This document shows positions 52,493 through 61,549 of a DNA stretch of 64,000 bases, piece after piece. Each line of letters begins with the position of its first letter. Position 1 is the stretch's first letter. Location: the NCBI RefSeq assembly GCF_036226605.1, contig NZ_CP109000.1, positions 5,700,501 through 5,764,500 on the forward strand, in the 5' to 3' direction. This stretch comes from Streptomyces sp. NBC_00704 (GTDB taxonomy: Bacteria > Actinomycetota > Actinomycetes > Streptomycetales > Streptomycetaceae). Below the pieces are notes generated by a model. It ran no database searches and was not told the DNA's origin. It saw nothing but the letters and a program-made list of their open reading frames with translations. The position numbers and the translations under genes are program-made.

Positions 52493-53656
52493 ATGGCATA
52501 CCTCGACCACGCCGCGACCACGCCGATGCTCCCCGAGGCGGTCGAGGCACTCACCGCGCACCTGGGCGTCACCGGCAACGCCTCCTCCCTGCACGCGGCC
52601 GGCCGACGGGCCCGCCGCACGGTCGAGGAAGCCCGTGAGGCGCTCGCCGAAGCGCTCGGCGCCCGCCCCAGCGAGGTCGTGTTCACCTCAGGCGGCACCG
52701 AGGCCGACAACCTCGCGGTCAAGGGCCTGTACTGGTCCCGGCGCGACGCCGACCCGGCCCGCACCCGGGTTCTGGCCAGCCCCGTCGAACACCACGCGGT
52801 CCTCGACGCCGTGCACTGGCTGGGCGAGCACGAGGGCGCCACCGTCGAGTACCTGCCGGTCGACCCCTACGGGCGCGTCCACCCCGACGCCCTGCGCGAG
52901 GCCCTCGCCCGCAACCCGCACGACGTGGCGCTGGCCACCGTCATGTGGGCGAACAACGAGATCGGCACGATCCTGCCGGTCCGTGAACTGGCCGACGTGG
53001 CCGCCGAGTTCGGCGTGCCGCTGCATGCCGACGCGGTCCAGGCCTTCGGTCAGGCGCCCGTCGACTTCGCCGCCTCCGGCCTCGCCGCGATGACCGTCTC
53101 CGGCCACAAGATCGGCGGCCCCTACGGCATCGGCGCGCTCCTCCTGGGCCGCGAGCACACGCCCGTGCCCGTCCTGCACGGCGGCGGCCAGGAACGCCAT
53201 GTCCGCTCCGGCACCCTGGACGTCCCCGCGATCGCCTCCTTCGCCGTCGCCGGCCGCCTCGCCGCCGAACAGCGCGAGTGGTTCGCCCGCGAGATCGGCG
53301 CCCTGCGCGACGGCCTCATCGACGCGGTCCGCACGGCCGTCCCGGACGCGATCCTCGGCGGCGACCCCGTCGACCGGCTGCCCGCCAACGCGCACTTCAC
53401 CTTCCCGGGCTGCGAGGGCGACTCCCTGCTGCTGCTGCTCGACGCACAGGGCATCGAGTGCTCCACCGGCTCGGCCTGCACCGCGGGCGTCGCCCAGCCC
53501 AGCCATGTCCTGCTCGCCACCGGCGTCGACCCGGACCTGGCCCGCGGCACCCTGCGCTTCTCGCTCGGCCACACCTCCACGGAGGCCGACGTCGAGGCCG
53601 TCGCCAAGGCCATCGGCCCCGCGGTGGAACGGGCCCGGGCCGCGGGCCTGACCTGA
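52493..53656 (+). CDS. Cysteine desulfurase (NifS/IscS class)
   Basis: 387 aa. This PLP enzyme converts cysteine to alanine and a protein-bound persulfide. It begins YLDHAATTPM. PLP lysine is Lys206 in TVSGHKIGGPYGIGAL; PLP-contact HAD lies in PLHADAVQAFGQ; the persulfide cysteine is Cys329 in STGSACTAGVAQPSHVL. The short loop around Cys fits the IscS/NifS group. It lies upstream of mnmA in the same direction, so it probably supplies sulfur for tRNA 2-thiouridine. The amidase gene lies between them on the other strand. Confidence 0.95.
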   Translation: MAYLDHAATTPMLPEAVEALTAHLGVTGNASSLHAAGRRARRTVEEAREALAEALGARPSEVVFTSGGTEADNLAVKGLYWSRRDADPARTRVLASPVEHHAVLDAVHWLGEHEGATVEYLPVDPYGRVHPDALREALARNPHDVALATVMWANNEIGTILPVRELADVAAEFGVPLHADAVQAFGQAPVDFAASGLAAMTVSGHKIGGPYGIGALLLGREHTPVPVLHGGGQERHVRSGTLDVPAIASFAVAGRLAAEQREWFAREIGALRDGLIDAVRTAVPDAILGGDPVDRLPANAHFTFPGCEGDSLLLLLDAQGIECSTGSACTAGVAQPSHVLLATGVDPDLARGTLRFSLGHTSTEADVEAVAKAIGPAVERARAAGLT

Positions 53657-53671
53657 CGGGCGGGCCGCCGG

Positions 53672-54631
53672 TCAGCCGACGGAGTCCATGAAGTCCGGCA
53701 TCCGCCGGTTGATCTCGTCGGCGTGATCGATCTGCGGCCCGTGACCGGTGCCCGCGACGACCTCGGCCCGAGCCCCCGGCACCAGGCGCTGCCGCCCTGT
53801 CCGCGGGGCTCGGCGCCGCCGTGCTTGTCGGCCGGCACGCCCCGGAGTCGGCCGCCGCGGTGCCGGCCCATCACCTGGACCGGATCTTCGGCGGCGACGG
53901 GAGCGCCGCCCCGGCCCCCGCCGCCTGAACGGGGCCGCCCGCGCCGCCGGCCCCGGTGCTGTGGCCCTCAGACGGCCGGCGTCGTGTGCGCCCGGGCGAC
54001 GAGCCGCAGGTAACCGGTCCCAGTCCCAGTGCTCGCCGGGGTCGGTGTGATCGGTGCCCGGCACCTCCACGTGCCCGATGATGTGCTCGCGGTCCACGGG
54101 TATGCCGTAGCGCCGGCAGACCGCGGCGGCCAGCCGGGCCGAGGCCGCGTACATCGCGTCGGTGAAGTCCCGCGGCCGGTCCACGAAGCCCTCGTGCTCG
54201 ATGCCGACGCTGCGTTCGTTGTAGGAGCGGTTGCCCGCGTGGTACGCGACGTCCAGCTCGCGGACCATCTGCGTGACGCGGCCGTCCTGGCCGACGATGT
54301 AGTGCGCGGCCGCCTTGTGCCCCGGGTCCTCGAACGCCTTCACCGCGCTGCCGAGGTCGCCCTGCGTGACATGGACGACGACCATGTCGACGTCGTAGTC
54401 GTCCGGCCGGTCCGCCCAGCGGAAGTTCGCCTCCGACGCCGCCACCCACCGCGCGCCCCGGAAGTCCACCGCGCCCTCCACGCGCGCCTTGCGCACGCCC
54501 GGCAGGCGCCAGTACAGCCGCTCCAGCTCCTCACGCGCGAGCAGAGCCGTGCCGGCGGCGGCCGCCGCCCCGCCGATCAGCAGGGCCCGCCGCCCGATCC
54601 TCCGGTCGGAGTCGCTCTTGCCGTCCCCCAT
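53672..54631 (-). CDS. N-acetylmuramoyl-L-alanine amidase with frameshifted chimeric C-terminus
   Basis: 319 aa as read. A Tat-like signal (GRRALLIGGAAAAAGTALLA) precedes an Amidase_2/PGRP-type domain: zinc ligands in VVVHVTQGD and VPGTDHTDPGEHW, plus AAHYIVGQDGRVTQMV and NERSVGIEHEGFV. It would cut the MurNAc-L-Ala bond in the wall. After HWDWDR the frame shifts: deleting one T (complement of the A at 54012/54013) gives the normal ending YLRLVARAHTTPAV and a stop at 53968. As it stands, the protein continues about 95 residues through unrelated sequence and finishes in an alpha/beta-hydrolase-like tail (GTGHGPQIDHADEINRRMPDF). The catalytic domain is intact. Confidence 0.8.
   Translation of the reverse strand: MGDGKSDSDRRIGRRALLIGGAAAAAGTALLAREELERLYWRLPGVRKARVEGAVDFRGARWVAASEANFRWADRPDDYDVDMVVVHVTQGDLGSAVKAFEDPGHKAAAHYIVGQDGRVTQMVRELDVAYHAGNRSYNERSVGIEHEGFVDRPRDFTDAMYAASARLAAAVCRRYGIPVDREHIIGHVEVPGTDHTDPGEHWDWDRLPAARRPGAHDAGRLRATAPGPAARAAPFRRRGPGRRSRRRRRSGPGDGPAPRRPTPGRAGRQARRRRAPRTGRQRLVPGARAEVVAGTGHGPQIDHADEINRRMPDFMDSVG
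53791..53928 (+). pseudogene. C-terminal remnant of a membrane transporter-like gene
   Basis: This plus-strand frame reads AALSAGLGAAVLVGRHAPES, then HHLDRIFGGDGSAAPAPAA and a stop, like the last membrane segment and tail of an MFS-type protein. No start or body is present. It abuts, on the other strand, the hydrolase-like end at 53672-53770. Together they look like the two surviving ends of genes removed by a deletion. Confidence 0.4.
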
Positions 54632-54714
54632 GTCCGCGCCCTTCCTCGCCCCTCGAGATCGTCAACGGATACTCGCGGGCCGCGGTTCCCGGCGACCCGT
54701 ACCCTGGAAGGGTT

Positions 54715-55845
54715 ATGACTGAGACCTCGCCGCGCCCCCGCCCCCTTCGCGTACTCGCCGCCATGTCCGGCGGAGTGGACTCCGCCGTCGCCGCCGCCCG
54801 CGCCGCCGAAGCCGGCCACGACGTCACCGGCGTCCACCTCGCGCTCTCCGCGAACCCGCAGTCGTTCCGCACCGGCGCCCGGGGCTGTTGCACCATCGAG
54901 GACTCCCGCGACGCCCGCCGCGCCGCCGACGTCATCGGCATCCCGTTCTACGTGTGGGACCTCGCCGACCGCTTCCGCGAGGACGTCGTCGAGGACTTCG
55001 TCGCCGAGTACGAGGCAGGCCGCACGCCCAACCCCTGCCTGCGCTGCAACGAGAAGATCAAGTTCGCCGCGCTGCTCGACAAGGCCCTCGCGCTGGGCTT
55101 CGACGCGGTGTGCACCGGCCACTACGCGAAGGTCGTCGTCGGCGCGGACGGCGCGCGCGAACTGCACCGCGCCTCCGACATGGCCAAGGACCAGTCCTAC
55201 GTCCTCGGCGTCCTGGACGACCGCCAGCTCGCCCACGCCCTCTTCCCGCTCGGCGACACCGTGACGACGAAGGACGAGATCCGCGCGGAGGCGGAGCGCC
55301 GGGGCCTCGCCGTCGCCAAGAAGCCCGACTCCCACGACATCTGCTTCATCGCCGACGGCGACACCCAGGGGTTCCTCGCCACCCGGCTGGGCCGCTCCGA
55401 GGGCGCCATCGTCGACGAGTCCGGCGCGAAGGTCGGCACCCACGACGGCGCGTACGGCTTCACCATCGGCCAGCGCAAGGGCCTGCGCATCGGCACCCCG
55501 GCCGCCGACGGCAAGCCGCGCTACGTCCTGGACATCTCCCCGGTGGACAACACGGTGACGGTCGGTCCCGCCGCCTCCCTCGACGTCACGGCCCTCACCG
55601 CGATCAAGCCCCGCTGGTGCGGCGCCGCCCCCACCGGCCCCGGCGTCTACACGGCCCAGCTGCGCGCCCACGGCGGCGAGACCGAGGTGAGCGCCGAACT
55701 GGTCGACGGCCGCCTGGAGGTCGCCTTCACCGAGCCGGTCCGCGGCGTCGCCCCCGGCCAGGCGATCGTGCTGTACGACGGCACGCGCGTGGTGGGCTCG
55801 GCGACGATCGCCTCCACCGTGCGGACGGCGGCCCCGGTCGCCTGA
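54715..55845 (+). CDS. mnmA: tRNA-specific 2-thiouridylase MnmA
   Basis: 376 aa from ATG 54715. It thiolates U34 of tRNA-Lys, -Glu and -Gln using a persulfide sulfur donor and ATP. The PP-loop is LAAMSGGVDSAVA; the catalytic cysteines lie in TPNPCLRCNEKIKF and SHDICFIADGDTQGFL. GHYAKVV and the C-terminal beta domain (DNTVTVGPAASL, RWCGAAPTGPGVYTAQ) are in place. The upstream cysteine desulfurase is the likely sulfur source. Confidence 0.96.
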   Translation: MTETSPRPRPLRVLAAMSGGVDSAVAAARAAEAGHDVTGVHLALSANPQSFRTGARGCCTIEDSRDARRAADVIGIPFYVWDLADRFREDVVEDFVAEYEAGRTPNPCLRCNEKIKFAALLDKALALGFDAVCTGHYAKVVVGADGARELHRASDMAKDQSYVLGVLDDRQLAHALFPLGDTVTTKDEIRAEAERRGLAVAKKPDSHDICFIADGDTQGFLATRLGRSEGAIVDESGAKVGTHDGAYGFTIGQRKGLRIGTPAADGKPRYVLDISPVDNTVTVGPAASLDVTALTAIKPRWCGAAPTGPGVYTAQLRAHGGETEVSAELVDGRLEVAFTEPVRGVAPGQAIVLYDGTRVVGSATIASTVRTAAPVA

Positions 55846-55850
55846 CCCCG

Positions 55851-56645
55851 TCAGTCCCGGCGGCCCCCGAGGAACTCCGCCAGCACCGGCGAGAGGACGG
55901 CCGGGTCGACCATGTGGGTCTGGCCCTCCAGCGTCCGGTACACGCCGTCCGGGACCGCTTCCGCGACGGTGCGCACGGCCTCCCGCAGCCAGGGCGGACT
56001 GGCCCCGCCCGCCAGGGCCAGCACCGGCACGCCGACCGACGCCAGCCGCTCCCTCGGCGGCCGCCCGTCGCCCATGACCGCGTCGTCGTAGGCCAGGGTC
56101 GGCGCGACGGCCTCCATGCCCGCCCACATGGGCGAGCGGCGGGCCCCCTGGATCATCTCCTCGGCCAGCCCCGTCAGCCGCAGGAACAGCTCGACGGCGT
56201 CCCCGCGCCGGTCCTGCGCGAGCGCCTCGGTGAGGTTCGCGGTGTACTGCGCGCGCGCCCCGGCGGCCTCCTCGTCCAGGGCGAACGGCGTCTCGTACAC
56301 GGCCGCCCGGCTCACCGGCAGCCCGGCGGCCGCCGCCTCCAGCACCAGCGCGCCGCCCGACGAGACGCCGTACAGGGCGGCCTCGCCGCCCACCGCCTCG
56401 ATCAGCGCCGCCAGGTCCTCGACCTCGCGCTCCACCGCGTACGGAGCCGTGTCACCGCTCTCGCCGCGGCCCCGGCGGTCGTAGCGCACGGCCGTGAAGC
56501 CGTCCGCGAGCAGGGCGGCCAGGGGCGCCATCGTGCCGCCCGTGGACATCGCCCCGCTCACCAGGATGACCGCGGGGCCCCGGCCGGTGCTCTCGTACGC
56601 GAGTTCGGTGCCGTCGCGGGAAACAGTCTTCTTGTCCATGCTCAT
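55851..56645 (-). CDS. Alpha/beta hydrolase
   Basis: 264 aa from ATG 56645 (ATG 56639 also possible; no strong ribosome binding site). Classical fold: VILVSGAMSTGGTMAPLAALL, YDRRGRGESGDT, nucleophile elbow YGVSSGGALVLEAA, and the late His in LEGQTHMVDPAVLSPVL. Catalytic Ser, Asp region and His are present. The substrate is unknown. Its stop lies 5 bp from the mnmA stop (convergent). Confidence 0.9.
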   Translation of the reverse strand: MSMDKKTVSRDGTELAYESTGRGPAVILVSGAMSTGGTMAPLAALLADGFTAVRYDRRGRGESGDTAPYAVEREVEDLAALIEAVGGEAALYGVSSGGALVLEAAAAGLPVSRAAVYETPFALDEEAAGARAQYTANLTEALAQDRRGDAVELFLRLTGLAEEMIQGARRSPMWAGMEAVAPTLAYDDAVMGDGRPPRERLASVGVPVLALAGGASPPWLREAVRTVAEAVPDGVYRTLEGQTHMVDPAVLSPVLAEFLGGRRD

Positions 56646-56677
56646 GCAGACTGCCGCACGGCACGGCACTCATCGGC

Positions 56678-57016
56678 CTACGACACCTCGGCCGGCGCGA
56701 CTTCCACTTCGTAGAAGCACAGATGGTCCTTGATCGCGGCGACGTCCGGCTTCGGATCGGGGTAAAACCACACGAGGTCGGCCGCGTCCGGGAGCGACCA
56801 GTAGGACGCCGTGCCCTTGAACGGGCAGTACGTGTGGGTGTCGGAAGGGGTCAGGAGGTCGAGCCGTACGTCCTCGGCGGGGATGTAGTACCGCACGGGA
56901 CAGCCGGTCTCGCGCAGCGCGAGCGCCCGGCCGGTCTCGGCGAGGACGTGCTTCCCGTGGACGGCCCTGACGCGCCGGCCGTCCCGCTCGATCGTGATCG
57001 TGTGTCCGTTGGCCAT
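56678..57016 (-). CDS. DUF427 domain protein
   Basis: 112 aa from ATG 57016. It is a single DUF427 beta domain: RVRAVHGKHVLAETGRALALRETGCPVRYYIPAEDV, TYCPFKGTASYWSL, LVWFYPDPKPDVAAIKDHLCFYE. The CPFKG and AIKDHLCFY motifs are the family signature. The function is unknown. It starts head-to-head against the truncated LOG-family fragment, only about 25 bp away. Confidence 0.9.
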   Translation of the reverse strand: MANGHTITIERDGRRVRAVHGKHVLAETGRALALRETGCPVRYYIPAEDVRLDLLTPSDTHTYCPFKGTASYWSLPDAADLVWFYPDPKPDVAAIKDHLCFYEVEVAPAEVS

Positions 57017-57040
57017 ACCGGAACAGCACGCGCGGGCCGC

Positions 57041-57280
57041 CGGTTCTTCCCGCGTACCGTCGACGAGGCGACCGAGATCCTGGAGCTGAAGAAGCACGGA
57101 CACACCGACAAGCCGGTCGTGCTGCTCAACACCGCCGGCTTCCACGACGGCCTCAAGGAGCAGTTCCGCCGCATGGAGGACGAGGGCTTCCTGCCCTTGC
57201 CCCTCACCGACCTGGTGTTCTTCGCCGAGGAGCCGGTGGGCGCGCTCGCCTGCCTGGAGGAGAGCCGGGGCATCGAGTGA
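57041..57280 (+). pseudogene. Truncated LOG-family (lysine decarboxylase-like) gene, C-terminus only
   Basis: The frame reads RTVDEATEILELKKHGHTDKPVVLLNTAGFHDGLKE and DEGFLPLPLTDLVFFAEEP. This is the C-terminal third of the LOG/TIGR00730 family (cytokinin-riboside 5'-monophosphate phosphoribohydrolase-like). The catalytic N-terminal part is absent; upstream the strand is occupied by the DUF427 gene. No start codon with a ribosome binding site exists, so the fragment is probably not translated. Confidence 0.75.
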
Positions 57281-57298
57281 CCCGGCGGTGATGCGAGC

Positions 57299-57997
57299 AT
57301 GGCGGACATGGCTACTCATGTGATCACCGGAGCGGGCTCCGGCATCGGCGCGGCCGTCACCCGCCGTCTGCACGCGCGCGGGGACGACCTCGTGCTGCAC
57401 GCGCGCGACGCGGGCCGCGCGAAGGAACTGGCGGCGCTCTTCCCCGGCGCGCGCACGCTCGTCGGCGACCTGGCCGACCCCGACAAGCTGAGCTGGGCCT
57501 TCTCCCACCAGACGCTCCCCGGCCGGGTCGACTCCCTGCTGCACGTCGCCGGGGTCGTCGACCTCGGACCCGTCGGCGACCTCACCCCGAAGGCCTGGCG
57601 CCACCAGCTCAACGTCAACCTGATCGCCCCCGCCGAGCTGACCCGGCACTTCCTGCCCCAGCTGCGCGCCGCCCGCGGCCACGTCCTCTTCGTGAACTCC
57701 GGGGCGGGCCTGCGGGCGAGCGCCGAATGGTCCGCCTACGCCGCCTCCAAGCACGGCTTGAAGGCGCTCGCGGACTCCCTGCGCCAGGAGGAGCACGGCA
57801 ACGGCGTCCGCGTCACCTCCGTCTACCCCGGCCGCACCGCCAGCCCCATGCAGGCCAAGGTCCACCAGCAGGAGGGCAAGGAGTACGACCCGGCGGAGTG
57901 GATCGACCCCGAGTCGGTGGCGACGACGATCCTCATGGCGCTCGACCTGCCCAGGGACGCGGAGGTCAACGACCTCACGGTGCGCCCCGGAAGCTGA
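57299..57997 (+). CDS. Short-chain dehydrogenase/reductase
   Basis: 232 aa from ATG 57299 (ATG 57308 alternative). NAD(P)-binding TGAGSGIGAAVTRRL, then LLHVAGVVD (NNAG position), and catalytic Ser...YxxxK in VNSGAG and SAYAASKHGLKAL. The RLHARGDDLVLHARD segment after the glycine motif, with Arg near the second strand, favours NADPH. It is shorter than the usual 250 aa but complete. Substrate unknown. Confidence 0.92.
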   Translation: MADMATHVITGAGSGIGAAVTRRLHARGDDLVLHARDAGRAKELAALFPGARTLVGDLADPDKLSWAFSHQTLPGRVDSLLHVAGVVDLGPVGDLTPKAWRHQLNVNLIAPAELTRHFLPQLRAARGHVLFVNSGAGLRASAEWSAYAASKHGLKALADSLRQEEHGNGVRVTSVYPGRTASPMQAKVHQQEGKEYDPAEWIDPESVATTILMALDLPRDAEVNDLTVRPGS

Positions 57998-58068
57998 GGC
58001 CGGCCCCGCGCGCGGGAGGGCGGTTCCCGGTGGGCGGACGCGCCGCTGCGGCTACGTAGGCTTCACCC

Positions 58069-59070
58069 GTGAACGCACACTTCAGTTTCGGCCCCGCCAC
58101 CGGCATCGGCTCCCTGCCGGGAGGGGACGCCCGCGAGGCCGCCAGGACCGTCACCGGGTCCTTCGAGGACTTCCCGCACCTGCCCGAACTGCCCGCCCGC
58201 GGCCCCGGAGCGGACATGATCGGCCGCACCGCCGGGATGCTCGTCGAGCTGTTCGCGCGCGTGGAGCCCAGCGGCTGGCGCATCGGGGACCGGCCCGGCC
58301 GGGACACCAGGCGGGCGCGGTCCTGGCTGGGGGAGGACCTCGACGCGCTGGAGGAGTTCACCCAGGGCTACGAGGGACAGGTCAAGGTGCAGGCGGTCGG
58401 GCCCTGGACGCTCGCCGCCGCGCTGGAGCTGCGGAACGGCGAGGCCGCGCTCTCCGATCCCGGCGCCTGCCGCGACCTCGCCGGCTCCCTCGCCGAAGGC
58501 CTGCGCCTGCACCTCGACGAGGTGCGGCGGCGCGTCCCCGGCGCCGACGTCGTCCTCCAGCTCGACGAGCCCTCCCTCACCGCCGTCCTGCGCGGCCACG
58601 TCCGCAGCGCCAGCGGCTACCGCACCTACCGCGCGGTGGACCGGCAGATCGTGGAGGGCACGCTGCGCGACGTCGCCGGGGTGAACGGCGAGGGGCCCGT
58701 CGTCGTCCACTCGTGCGCGCCGGACGTCCCGTTCGCCCTGCTGCGCCGGGCCGGAGCGGCGGCCGTCTCCTTCGACTTCTCGCTGCTCACCGAGCGTGAC
58801 GACGACGCGATCGGGGAGGCGGTCGAGGCCGGCACCCGGCTCTTCGCCGGTGTCGTGCCGGGCGTGGACGCCCCGTTGTCGGACCCTGCCGGTAGCGTCA
58901 GGGGTGTCAGGACGCTGTGGCGCAGGCTGGGGCTGCGGCCGGGGCTGCTCGCGGAGGCGGTCACGCTCACGCCGTCGTGCGGACTCGCGGGGGCCTCTCC
59001 CGCGTACGCCCGCCAGGCCCTCGCCCACTGCGTCCGGGCGGCGAGATCCCTCGCGGACAACCCTGAGTAA
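58069..59070 (+). CDS. MetE-like cobalamin-independent methionine synthase family protein
   Basis: 333 aa from GTG 58069, half the size of full MetE. It is a single TIM barrel of the UROD/MetE-like group: GPATGIGSLPGGDAREAA, VKVQAVGPWTLAAALEL, VVLQLDEPSLTAVL. The zinc-binding pattern of MetE is partly visible (VVVHSCAPDVPF, LTPSCGLAGASP). This actinobacterial family lies next to ligA widely. The methyl donor and acceptor are unknown; it might act on homocysteine with an alternative donor. Sixteen bp separate it from ligA, so they are probably co-transcribed. Confidence 0.88.
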   Translation: MNAHFSFGPATGIGSLPGGDAREAARTVTGSFEDFPHLPELPARGPGADMIGRTAGMLVELFARVEPSGWRIGDRPGRDTRRARSWLGEDLDALEEFTQGYEGQVKVQAVGPWTLAAALELRNGEAALSDPGACRDLAGSLAEGLRLHLDEVRRRVPGADVVLQLDEPSLTAVLRGHVRSASGYRTYRAVDRQIVEGTLRDVAGVNGEGPVVVHSCAPDVPFALLRRAGAAAVSFDFSLLTERDDDAIGEAVEAGTRLFAGVVPGVDAPLSDPAGSVRGVRTLWRRLGLRPGLLAEAVTLTPSCGLAGASPAYARQALAHCVRAARSLADNPE

Positions 59071-59085
59071 CGGGAGGACGACACG

Positions 59086-61278
59086 GTGGCCGGCGACAGG
59101 CAAGCGGAGACGACGGTGCCCTCGGAGGCACGGGAGCAGCACGCGCAGCTCGCTGAGCAGATCGAGGAGCACCGCTTCCGGTACTACGTGAAGGACGCTC
59201 CGGTCATCAGCGACGCGGAGTTCGACCGGCTCCTGCGCGCCCTGGAGGCGCTGGAGGAGCGGTACGCCGAGCTGCGCACGCCCGACTCGCCGACCCAGAA
59301 GGTCGCGGGCGCGTACGAGACGGAGTTCACGGCCGTCCAGCACCGGGAGCGGATGCTCTCGCTGGACAACGCCTTCGACGACCTGGAGCTGGCCGCCTGG
59401 GCCGAGCGCGTCCACAAGGACGTCGGATCGCTCAGCCACCACTTCCTGTGCGAGCTGAAGGTCGACGGCCTCGCCGTCAACCTCACCTACGAGAAGGGCC
59501 GTCTCACGCGCGCGGCGACCCGCGGCGACGGCCGCACGGGCGAGGACATCACGCCCAACGTGCGCACCATCGCGGACATCCCCGACCGTCTCACGGGTGA
59601 CGGCGTCCCGTCCCTGGTGGAGATCCGCGGCGAGGTCTACTTCCCGATGGAGAAGTTCGAGGAGCTCAACGCCCGTCTGGTCGAGGCCGGCGACAAGCCC
59701 TTCGCCAACCCGCGCAACGCGGCGGCCGGTTCGCTGCGCCAGAAGGACCCCCGCGTCACCGCGTCCCGTCCGCTGCACATGGTCGTGCACGGCATCGGCG
59801 CCCTGGAGGGCTACGAGGGGCTCGGCCGGCTCTCCGAGGCCTACGACCTGCTCAAGACGTGGGGCCTGCCCACCTCCCGGCACAACAAGGTCGTCGACGA
59901 CCTCGACGGCGTACGGGAGTTCATCGCCTACTTCGGCGAGAACCGGCACTCGGTGGAGCACGAGATCGACGGCGTCGTCGTCAAGCTCGACGAGATCCGG
60001 CTCCAGGGCCGGCTCGGCTCCACGGCCCGGGCGCCCCGGTGGGCGATCGCCTACAAGTACGCGCCGGAGGAGGTCAACACCAAGCTCGTCGACATCAAGG
60101 TGGGCGTCGGCCGCACCGGCCGGGTCACCCCGTACGCCCAGGTCGAGCCGGTGACGGTGGCCGGCTCCGAGGTCGAGTTCGCCACCCTGCACAACAAGGA
60201 CGTCGTCAAGGCCAAGGGCGTCCTGATCGGCGACACCGTGGTGCTGCGCAAGGCGGGTGACGTGATCCCGGAGATCCTCGGCCCCGTCGTCGACCTGCGC
60301 GACGGCGACGAGCGCGAGTTCGTGATGCCGTCCGAGTGCCCCGAGTGCGGTACGGCGCTGCGGCCGATGAAGGAGGGCGACGTCGACCTGCGCTGCCCCA
60401 ACGCCCGCGGCTGCCCGGCCCAGTTGCGCGAGCGGCTGTTCTACCTGGCGGGCCGCAGGGCCCTGGACATCGAGCACTTCGGGTACGTGGCCGCGGCCGC
60501 CCTCACCAAGCCGCTGGAGCCCGCGGAGCCGCCGCTGGCGGACGAGGGCGACCTGTTCGACCTCACCGTCGACCAACTGCTGCCCATCCGGGCGTACGTC
60601 CTCGACCAGGACAGCGGACTGCCCAAGCGGGATCCGAAGACCGGCGAGGAGAAGATCGCCACCGTCTTCGCCAACCAGTCGGGCGAGCCCCGCAAGAACG
60701 CGCTTGCCATGCTCGACAACATCGCCGCCGCCAAGGACCGCCCGCTGGCGCGCGTCCTCACCGGCCTGTCGATCCGCCACGTCGGACCGGTCGCGGCGGA
60801 GGCGCTGGCCCGCGAGTTCCGCTCGATCGAGCGCATCGAGCGGGCCACCGAGGAGGAGCTCGCGGCGACCGACGGCGTCGGCGCGATCATCGCCGCCTCC
60901 CTGAAGGAGTGGTTCGCCGAGGAGTGGCACCAGGAGATCCTGCGCAAGTGGAAGGCGGCCGGCGTCCGCATGGAGGAGGAGGGCTCCGCCGGCGACGAGG
61001 GGCCGCGCCCCCTCGAAGGGCTCACCGTCGTCGTCACCGGCACCCTCGAACACTTCACGCGGGACGGCGCCAAGGACGCCCTGCAGAGCCGTGGGGCCAA
61101 GGTCACCGGTTCGGTCTCGAAGAAGACGTCGTTCGTCGTCGTGGGTGACAGCCCCGGATCGAAGTACGACAAGGCGGTGCAGCTCAAGGTTCCGGTCCTG
61201 GACGAGGACGGCTTCACCGTCCTGCTGGAACACGGCCCCGAGGCGGCCTCCGAAGCGGCCCTGCCCGTCGAGGAGTAG
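59086..61278 (+). CDS. ligA: NAD-dependent DNA ligase
   Basis: 730 aa from GTG 59086 (GGGAGGA upstream), full length. It seals nicks in replication and repair using NAD. The Ia domain has HRFRYYVKDAPVISDAEFD; the adenylated lysine is Lys125 in CELKVDGLAVNL; then RGDGRTGEDIT and ARAPRWAIAYKY. A Cys4 zinc finger (CPECGTALRPMKEGDVDLRC about residues 417-440), an HhH region (EELAATDGVGAIIAASLKEWF) and a BRCT domain (about 645-715, GLTVVVTGTLEHFTRD) complete the family order. Confidence 0.98.
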   Translation: MAGDRQAETTVPSEAREQHAQLAEQIEEHRFRYYVKDAPVISDAEFDRLLRALEALEERYAELRTPDSPTQKVAGAYETEFTAVQHRERMLSLDNAFDDLELAAWAERVHKDVGSLSHHFLCELKVDGLAVNLTYEKGRLTRAATRGDGRTGEDITPNVRTIADIPDRLTGDGVPSLVEIRGEVYFPMEKFEELNARLVEAGDKPFANPRNAAAGSLRQKDPRVTASRPLHMVVHGIGALEGYEGLGRLSEAYDLLKTWGLPTSRHNKVVDDLDGVREFIAYFGENRHSVEHEIDGVVVKLDEIRLQGRLGSTARAPRWAIAYKYAPEEVNTKLVDIKVGVGRTGRVTPYAQVEPVTVAGSEVEFATLHNKDVVKAKGVLIGDTVVLRKAGDVIPEILGPVVDLRDGDEREFVMPSECPECGTALRPMKEGDVDLRCPNARGCPAQLRERLFYLAGRRALDIEHFGYVAAAALTKPLEPAEPPLADEGDLFDLTVDQLLPIRAYVLDQDSGLPKRDPKTGEEKIATVFANQSGEPRKNALAMLDNIAAAKDRPLARVLTGLSIRHVGPVAAEALAREFRSIERIERATEEELAATDGVGAIIAASLKEWFAEEWHQEILRKWKAAGVRMEEEGSAGDEGPRPLEGLTVVVTGTLEHFTRDGAKDALQSRGAKVTGSVSKKTSFVVVGDSPGSKYDKAVQLKVPVLDEDGFTVLLEHGPEAASEAALPVEE

Positions 61279-61549
61279 CGCCCGGCGGCGGTCGAAGGCC
61301 ACCCGATCGGCGCATACCAGATGCATACGGGTGGCCGGGGCGCATTCGGGCAACCGTCGACGACCGCTGCCCGTGGAAGCCTTCCGCGGCCTACTGTTGA
61401 GGCGTGCGCCCTGCCGTGCCCAGCTGCGGCCGGGGCATCCCTCTGCTCCAGGCGGGCAGAAGGAAGGGTTTTCCCAACGCGGCGCCGCCCGGGATCGCCG
61501 GGCAACGGGCCGCGTGGCGTGGGCACCGCCGGCTGTGAGAGGGACGGGA

